Shown piece after piece: positions 50,901-59,900 of a stretch of DNA of 64,000 nucleotides (positions are counted from its first letter, which is position 1; every line of letters begins with the position of its first letter). Source of the DNA: Megalonaias nervosa (lineage: Eukaryota; Mollusca; Bivalvia; Unionida; Unionidae); NCBI GenBank assembly GCA_016617855.1, contig JAECUM010004379.1, positions 1 through 64,000 on the forward strand, read 5' to 3'. Made by a program: the position numbers and the translations under genes. The notes below the pieces were generated by a model. The model was not told the origin of the DNA. It ran no database searches and saw nothing but the letters and a program-made list of their open reading frames with translations.

Positions 50901-53900
50901 TCTTCTGAGGCAGGTAGTGTGGAAGTTTTTCAACTTCTTTGCATGGTGATGGTACACTGTCCAGGTTTCTCAGGCGTATAATAACACAGGGAATACAGGA
51001 GTCATGCTACCAGGCGAAGTGGGCGATTAAGTCGCCTAAAATATGTAAACTTTGCCTTCTTCTGTTAGGAAAGTGAAAACGACTTCGTCCTGTGATTTTT
51101 TTAGAGGTACATTGACAAATACCTTTTGAAATGCCCCTCGCCTTAGGCATGTTTATTCTAGTATTGTGTTGTAGCTAAAGGTATTCTTCAAGCCATCAGT
51201 AGCTAGGCCTAGTTTTGATATCAGTTACGCTGACAAATAAACTCTTGCACATTCACAGGCATGAGTTTTGATTGACCATTAACCATTTCCCGAGTTGGCA
51301 ACTAGGCTCCTATCACTAGGCCTACCCGATTTGTGCATGTAATCCTTCGATGATAAAAACATACATACTTGTGTTTTGAAATTTTAACAATAGTATGTAT
51401 ATGGCAGTTTGTGTTTTAAGAATAAAACTGGTGATCTGGATATTTTAACTGCCTCTTGTACACTATTACATCATAAAATTAGTTTGAAACTCTAAGTGTA
51501 CCAGTAACAGGGAAAAAAAATGGCAGACATCGCTAGGCCTATGTCTGGGTAGTACCAGTTTATTAGATTGTCTGTTTTCGTAAATCATCGAGCAAGTTAC
51601 AGACAAATATACAATTCATATAAAGCAAAGCTTAGGTATTATGTTATTTAAGATTTAACTTTAAAATGCAATTATATAGGTCAGAAACGTATGAGCCAAG
51701 CTATGTTGTGGAATTCGCGAGAAGCATTGTAAATGTAAAGTCAAAGTTGTTTTCTGACTGGACTCATAGTTGTGAAAATACGGAAAAAAGCTGTGAAGCA
51801 GATAATATTTAATCAGTGCCTAAAATTAATACAAGTACATAAACAAATAAATACTTCATAAATTTGCAATCCTATCATGGACTGTTGTGATGAAGCTATA
51901 TAAAGTGAGTGATTACATTACGAAAACCCCTCCTTCTAAAAATAGATGCACTCACGTCGGTGTTGATTCAGTTGATAAGGAGGGTTAATATACCGACTAT
52001 AAATGAGCCATGTCTGTAATTTTATGCTTTTAGTGTGTTATGTATGAATAGTTACAGTAAAGTTTTATCCACAACAAAGAAATGAGGACACTTGTGCATT
52101 TGCCCTCATGTACATGGTACAGGGGTTGTGTCAAATGTGTTTAGAAATCTTTGAAAGTACCATTATTGTGAACATTTAAAAAGTATATAAAAAAATAATG
52201 CACAAATATTAAAAAAATTGATTAAGGGTAGTTGATTAAGCATTTTTACCAACTTGCAATTACAATAATGTAATCTAGTTAACTCAGTCAAATTTTGTTA
52301 CAGTGCATTTGCTGTTATTCTCTTTTAGAGTCATATGGCCAAAATAACTAAGAAAATTTTCTACTAGAAAATAAAGTATTGCTTAAATCCAATGTTAAAT
52401 GCAAATATGAATACTGGGAAATAGCGGGCATAATTCAAATAAGAGAACACACAATATATATATATATATATATATATATAGATATAGAGCATTTCTTGCT
52501 TCGCGTCCACTTCTCCCTGTTGAGTTCTCACTTTTTCCTGTTTTGTCCAAAAGGAGAAGTCACTTCTCCCTAAAATTCAAGTCTAGCTTGACCCCTGGGA
52601 ATACTATTGTTCTGCACACCTTCAACTTTGTCTGAAGGCTAATGCCTCTTCTGTTCCAGACCTTGTTGTGTAGTCTGCCGAATGCTACGCTGGCCTCTGC
52701 AATCTTGGCATTAACTTCTTCATCTATTATGACATTTTGGGACAGAGCGCTGCCAAGATAGGTGAACCTGTTTATTGCGCTCAGTTTGTAGCCGTTGACT
52801 GTGATTTTTGGCTCAGCATACAGTTTTCCTGGGGCTGGCTGATACATTATTTCAGTCTTCTTTGTGTTGATCGTAAGGCTGAAATTTGTGCAAGCATCAG
52901 AGAACTTGTTGACGCTGCTTTGCATGTCATCTTCAGATCCAGCATTGAGGGCGCAGTCATCAGCAAATAGAAAGTCTCTGATGATGTCTGTTTTGACCTT
53001 AGTTTTTGCTTGGAGCCTCCTGAGGTTGAACAGTTTGCCATCAATTCGGTATCTGATGCTGATTCCCATGTCACCATCTCTGAAGGCATCAGTGAGCATG
53101 GCTGAGAACATGAGACTGAAAAGTGTTGGCACCAGTACACAGCCCTGCTTCACTCCGTTTGAGACAGGAAAGGGATCTGATGTCTCACCATTGTTCCGGA
53201 CTCTATAGCTTCCATACCATCGTGGAATTGCTGCACCATGGTGATAAATTTCCTTGGGTATCCGTACTTGGCTATGATCTTCCACAGGCCCTCTCTGCTA
53301 ACAGTGTCGAAGGCCTTGGTCAGGTAGACATAGGTAGAGAAAAGATCAGTATTCTGCTCATGGCTTTTCTTTTGCAACTGCCTAGCAGCAAACACCGTGT
53401 CGAAGGTTCCACGCTCCTTTCAGAATCCACACTGGCTTTCTGGTAGGAGTCCATGGTCAAGGTGTGATGTGGGATTGGTTGAGGAGAATCCTGGCGAGTA
53501 TCTTGCCTGCGATGGAGAGCAAAGAGATACCTTGGTAGTTGTCACAAGCCTGAAGATTTCCTTTGTGCTTATACAGGTGTATAATAGTAGCATCCTTGAA
53601 TTCCTGTGGGATCATCTCTTTTTGCCACATGAGATGAAACAACTGATGTAGCTTTTCAGTCACAGCTGTACCGCCTTTCTTGTATATCTCTGTTGGGATT
53701 GAGTCTGAGCCAGGAGCCTTGCCAGTAGAGAGCAGATGTATTGCTTTCTGGGTCTCTAACATGTTTGGTGGGTCATCCAGTGATTCATTGACTGGCACTT
53801 GAGGCAGCTGATCAATGGCTTCATCATTGATGGATGTTGGGCGGTTCAGGACACAGTTGAAGTGCTCAGCCCACCTTTTGAGGATCTTCTCTTTGTCAGT

Positions 53901-56900
53901 GATCAGTGTGTTCCTATCCACACTGAGGAGAGGGGATGATCCTGATGATGATGGGCCATAGTCTTCATTCAGCACATCATAAAACCTCTTCATATCATGC
54001 TTGACAGCGTGGCTTTGGATCTCATCAGCTTTGTTACTCAGCCAGGAGTCCTGCATCTGCCGGAGTTTCTGTTGAACAGTCCTGCGGATGTTATTGAAGG
54101 CATCTTTCTTTGAAGTGGACTTTGGATCATTTAGGCATGCTTTGTGGAGGCAATGTTTTTCATCCAACAGCTGCCTGATGTTTTCGCAATTCTCATCAAA
54201 CCAGTCCTTGTGCTTTCTGGGGGAAGGCTTTAAGATCTCTGTGGCGGTGTTGTAGACCAGCTCTCTAAGGGTCACCCAGGCTGCCTCCACATTCTGGGTG
54301 TCCAGAGGGGTGGACTGAAGATGATTTTCTAGAGTGCTGACAAAGGTCGATTTGGAGTTCGAGTTCTTCAGCTTGGCGATGTTCAGCCATTTTGGAATCT
54401 TCTTGCCTTGCGGGTGTCTTTTAGATTGGATACGGATGTTTAGCTTGGAGACTACAAGGTGGTGGTCAGTCCAACATTCTGCACCACACATGGACTTGGT
54501 CACCCGTACATCCTGCCTATCCCTCTTACTGACTATCACGTAGTCAGTGAGATGCCAGTGCTTAGATTGGGGATGCAGCCATGTTGTCCTGTTGCAGGTA
54601 GGGAGTCAGAAAACTGTGTTGGTGATGAGAAGCTCTCTGCACAGGTAAATAGCAATAGAAGACCATTGCTGTTGCAGCAGCTGACACCATACTTTCCAAT
54701 GACCCCTTCCCAGGAGATGTTGTCAGAGCCGACTCTTGCATTGAGGTCACCAAGGATGATGAGCTTGTCAGATTTGGGAACAGAGGTTATAATAGAGTGG
54801 AGTTCTTCATAAAATTTGTCCTTTGTTTCATCTGGATTGGCCATGGTTGGAGTGTAGGCACTGATATTCGTGACATGCTTTCTTCCATTCAACAGTGGGA
54901 GTTTCATGATCATAAGCCTGTCATTCACACCTTTTGGAAGTCCAGCTAGCTTGTTAACAAAATCTGTCTTCACTGCAAAGCCTACTCCAGCCTCACATTG
55001 CTCCTCACTTCCTCTTCCGCACCAAAAGAAGGTGTAGCCAGTGCCCCTTTCACAAAGTTTGCCCTCTCCGGCAAGGCGGGTTTCACTCAAGGCTGCAATA
55101 TTGATGTTATATCTGGCTAGTTCCCTGCCAATCAGGGCAGTTCCCCTCTGAGGTCTGTTGGCATCACTTCTGTCCAAAAGTGTGTGCATGTTCCATGCGC
55201 CGAGGGTGAGAGGATGATTTTCATCTTTTTCTTTGTAGTGTTTCCACTGCTAATATAGGGTCCCCTCCAGCTGTTGTTAGCTGGCTAGGGAAGGATGGAG
55301 CAGGCAGTTTTTATGGCACCTTTTCTAGCCCCTTCCTCATGCCATGGAGGTGAGCAGTGCGAATCCTAAAAAGGGCTGTTCAGTCACTCAGGGGGCTGCC
55401 AGACTCCACTGCTGCTCCGTGTCGGTGAAGAACGACCATATGGCCTGAGCTGCCTGTGTGCAGATTTGTGGCTACAGCTAGCAGTGTACCCACACCTGTC
55501 ACTTTGTCGCTCGTCTGTTGCCACAGGACTTTGGGGAGAAGAATGACCAAGCTTTGTCGCTCGTCCGTTGCCACAGGACTTTGGGGAGAAGAATGACCAA
55601 GTGACTTGCACGTTGACTTGGTTTAAAGTGAGGAAGAGTTGCTCATTGTTGACTTCGCTCTCTCGTCCAAGACCATCTGGATCCAGTGGCAAGACAAGGT
55701 TAAGATGGCTGGAGATGGAATCGGATGCAGTGGATGACCAGGACTACCTACATGCCTTGTCCTGCTCTTTGTGCTCCACAGCACATTGCTGGGAATCGCC
55801 TTTCTGCCCGTTGAACTAGCTATAGGTTTCTTCCTCAGTCTGCTGAATCCAGTCTTCACATGCTTGGGTAGGCAAGCCTTGACTCACCAAAGGTTTAAAA
55901 CCCATTGGCTACCCTCACCTTTGGATTTGGCCAATGTGGGTATATGAGAAAGCTTGCCAGTAGCTTCTCGTGGGTTGGTGGTTCTTTCCCGGGTTTTCCC
56001 GGGTTCTTCCTCCACCATAAAAACTGGCCGGCATGTATATCCTATTGTGTGCTGAAAAATGGCGTTAAACCCTAAAATAACAACTACCCTCACCTGGTTT
56101 AGCCCGCCAGTCGAAGTGGTTTACCGGGGTGTGGCTGCTGTGCATGTTACATCTTCTTGGAGCCACAGGTGAGAACTGGGTACATGTGGGGACCAAAGGT
56201 GGGCGAGCTACCCCAGAGGAGGCACGACTGTTCCCCCACCAGAGGTGCAACCCCTCCAGTACACTCCCGTAAACTCCAACAGGTTTGTGTACACTGTACA
56301 TGTCAGCTGCCTGAACCCAGTTAGGGAGTAAACCATTTAACTGCGAGTTCAGAGCAAGTTCCTTAAAATATGTTGAGTCATTCTCTTAACAGCAGAGGAA
56401 AAAGTAAAAAATACCCAGTACTTATTGAAATATTTGTTTTATAACTATGACTTTGCTTCACTGCAGAGTAAAAAGCAGAATGATTATATTAACAAATCCC
56501 TCCACCCCTATAACTTGAAACAGTTTTGTTCCAATCAGTGTTAACACTGGCAGGACAGTTTCCAGTGTATATTTGAACGATTTGAAGCTAGAAAAGAAAA
56601 AGGGTTAAGAAGAAGGGGGTTTAGGGTTACATGTGTGTGACAATGACCAAAATGGCTGGCAATTCTGTCCATAAAATTGTTTGAATGGGTATGTATGATG
56701 TTTGAGCAGACATTGATAATCTGATGTATTCACTTCAGATGGTAGATAAATTTATTGACTTGTAAGTTTGAGTAAGTACCTCTTTTGGACCATAACATTG
56801 TTTGCTTGACTTGTGAATTCCTAGAGTGTCATTGGTATCTACTTTCCACCAATCATAATCGGAAATTGTTCGGCTGTAGTGTTTTAACTGAATTAGGAAT

Positions 56901-59900
56901 GCACAGACTTTTTGACTAACAAGCAACCTTTTCTAAGTACACATGTACTGACTGTGTAAAACTATTTTTAAATGCTTTTTACTGGCCAAATATAACTTGG
57001 ACATCAAGATCAGCAATTTCTTTTGGTATCTGATTGTAAATCACTATTACATTCTTGTCATGGGTGGTCCTTGTGCATTAGCTGTTTAAATATTAGTGAC
57101 TATTTATCAGCCCCTTTCATGGTGGGGGTGCAAAACATGTTCCTGCCAAGTCGTGGTGGCATTTTGGTAGGTACTTATCCCTCCACCATGGAGCTTCAAC
57201 ATGGAGCATGTGTGGAGGGGATTAACTGCCAAAAGCAATGGGTGGAAGAATGAAGAATCACATGAGCTGTACTGTAATTCATTGTATTTGAGGAGTTACA
57301 CAACATTTACATGCACTACAGGTTGTTGTTGTTGTAGGGTTTAATGCCATTTCTCAGCACAAGATAGGCTATACATGATGGCCAGTATAAATGGTGGAGG
57401 AAGAACCCGGGAAAACCCTGGAAACAACCACTGTCATCCACTACAGGTAGGTATTATTACCAATACATAATCCCCTTATTTTTTTTTTTTTAAAAGCATT
57501 GAGGTAAATATACAAGCTGGTAGATGTCAACCTTGCCCTAACCACTGTCACAGCTGGTTTACAGGTGCACTAATTTTAAATTGTCTCAAAATACAATAAA
57601 TGTTATTGGTCCAGCAATTAATTTTTCTTTCCTTACAACAAGTGACATAACTTCTACTGTCATGGCAGGTTTATAGTGATATTGGCTGTCATTTTTTTGA
57701 GAGATTAATTTTGATATTTGTTTTCAAGATTACAGTTTGAAACTTATGAATTCAGGGGTTTATTATTATTATTATGCCATCTCCATCATAGATCTGAGGC
57801 AGTATAAACACAATGGTATAAACTATAGTACTGTGAGTGGTCTTATGGTATAAACTATAGTACTGTGAGTGGTCTTATGGTATAAACTATAGTACTGTGA
57901 GTGGTCTTATGGTTTAAACTATAGTACTGTGAGTGGTCTTATGGTGTAAACTATAGTACTGTGAGTGGGCTTATGGTATAAACTATAGTACTGTGAGTGG
58001 TCTTATGGTATAAACTATAGTACTGTGAGTGATAGAATAAAGGGGAAGAAAATAATATGAAAATACATTCAAGCGAAGTATCATAGGTCTGGAATATTTT
58101 TTCGCAAAAGCTTATGATCTGATAACATCCCTATTATCCTTTGAAGTACTGTAATTTTTGTGCACTAATTGAATTGTAATGATTTACAGCCCAGTCAGAA
58201 GACATAGATCTCTAGTATCAATGTTCTGCTTAACCATGCCTCATTTTTATTTCAGACACATTTGAAGGATTTGATACCAGAGTATTAGAAGTGAGTAGGA
58301 GAGTCTTGCATTGGATATGTTGTACTTTGGTATAATGCCAGATCAGAAATAGACCTATATTTACTGTCACAAAATGTATCGGCTGTTTGTTTGAGGTTAG
58401 CTGTAGAACAAATAGTATGGACTTTGATGAGCTTGTCACATATGGACCCTGAGGAGCTTGTCAGATACGGACCCTGATGAGCTTGTCACATACGGACCCT
58501 GATGAACTTGTCATATGTGGACCCTGATGAACTTGTCACATATGGACCCTATGCTACTATTTTCAAGAAAAATTGGGAAACTTTTCTAGATATTTTTTCA
58601 AACATGCTCTAGGGTTTAAAAAAAAAAATGAAGCAAAATTAAGTCCTTTCTGCAAACAGCTCAATGATCTATACATTTTATATGATTTTAAAATACTTCA
58701 ACTGTGAGTCTTAAAATTGTTGATGCAGGTCTCTGTATTTGTTGCTTCTGTTAAAATGGTACTAGTTTCACCCTATAGTGTTTTAAGAAATGTAAAGGTT
58801 CATATAGATTGGTCCTTTTTTCCCCAAACAGTTTACATTTGGTGTCATGTAATTTGAAGTAATGTGTGTAAATATAAAATCAAACACCCCATGGCATGAA
58901 AATCAATATAATTTTTCTATGTATTTTTGTCTTGCATGTGTTATTAGATGTATTAGGTATAGCATCAGCAAGTTTTTTTTAATCAGAAACTTGACATAGC
59001 AATAACTTTGGAGTCCCTTTGTGTGTCTGTCCTTCTGTCCACACCCTGAGATTAACCCCACACCCTGAGATTAACCTCAACATTAAATTTTTGATTAATT
59101 TCAATTTTCAAGGCTTTTTTTATCTTGCGAAATAAAAGGCAGGCTGCAGACCTGCCAACCCTTATGATTTTACCATAAGTCTTTCTGAAATGACCCTTAG
59201 ATTATGGACTTAAGGAATAATGGCAAAAATTATGAAAATACAATCATCGTGGTCAAATTTGGAAACTGAGTTGCCCATGTTTGATCCAGATCAGGGTTTT
59301 ATATTAGATTCAGTGAAGTTAGGGTACCAGTCAAACTTCTATCGGAGCTCCTCATGCTTTAAACTGGCCATACTTTATGTACAAAATGCCAGTCTTATCA
59401 AGCTGGTGCTTACAGCATTGTCTAGAAATTGCATCGAACAAACAAAAACACTTGGAAGATGAAAAGGACGATAAGCCTCTTAAAGTATTTAAACAACATA
59501 GAAGTATAAAAAGGAATATTCAGATTCTTGGGAAAAAGGCAAGAAAAGGAAACAATTACATTTAATGAACATCATATTCTGTTGATCTGAGTGCAGCATG
59601 TCTCATGACAAGAGAGGTGATTGCCATTGCAGATGAAATTGAAAACAAAAAAAAAGATTACATAATGTTGAGAGATAAAGCCTTTGAGCTCCGTTTGGTT
59701 TGCAATTGCAGTTGCTGACCTGCAGTGGAGGTAGTTAAGGTCTAATTGTACTTTACAAACTTTTTTAGTGTGGACATAATGTTTGCCTTCACAGCTTTAG
59801 TCCCAGATCATACAGAACATTATAAATGCACATTTTCATGTTGACAAACAGCAGAACATGATATTCATTACACTTTACTGAAAAAGTCTAAGGTAATGAA

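Larger units (their letters stand above)
50355..56335 (-). mobile_element. Non-LTR retrotransposon (LINE) with EEP endonuclease, RT and C2H2 finger; broken
   Basis: Read on the minus strand. Endonuclease (about 55215-54450): ALSETRL, YTPT, LGDLNARVG and WTDHHLVV carry the expected catalytic E, Y, D/N and D/H positions. A linker region of about 300 codons follows, then RT with TKAFDTVSREGLW, GVKQGCVLVPTLF, FADD and FTYLGS. After an insertion, the 3' part has a conserved LQWADHVARM segment and ends with a single C2H2 finger CPQCHRTFTAHIGLIGHLRN (50394-50612). Frameshifts or stops lie near 54540-54590, 53450, 53200 and 50440, so the copy is dead. The 5' region to about 56335 includes a 52-bp tandem duplication (55496-55602). 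Boundaries are approximate and the clade is not assigned. It is antisense within MRPS5 intron 4. Confidence 0.88.

Noticed and set aside
52737..53446. Several + strand open frames of 77-114 codons
   Set aside because: They are antisense shadows of the LINE RT domain, which has the recognisable motifs on the minus strand.
57816..58031. Regular 32-bp repeats resembling a CRISPR array
   Set aside because: The repeats are directly adjacent with no unique spacers, and the context is an animal intron. It is a minisatellite.
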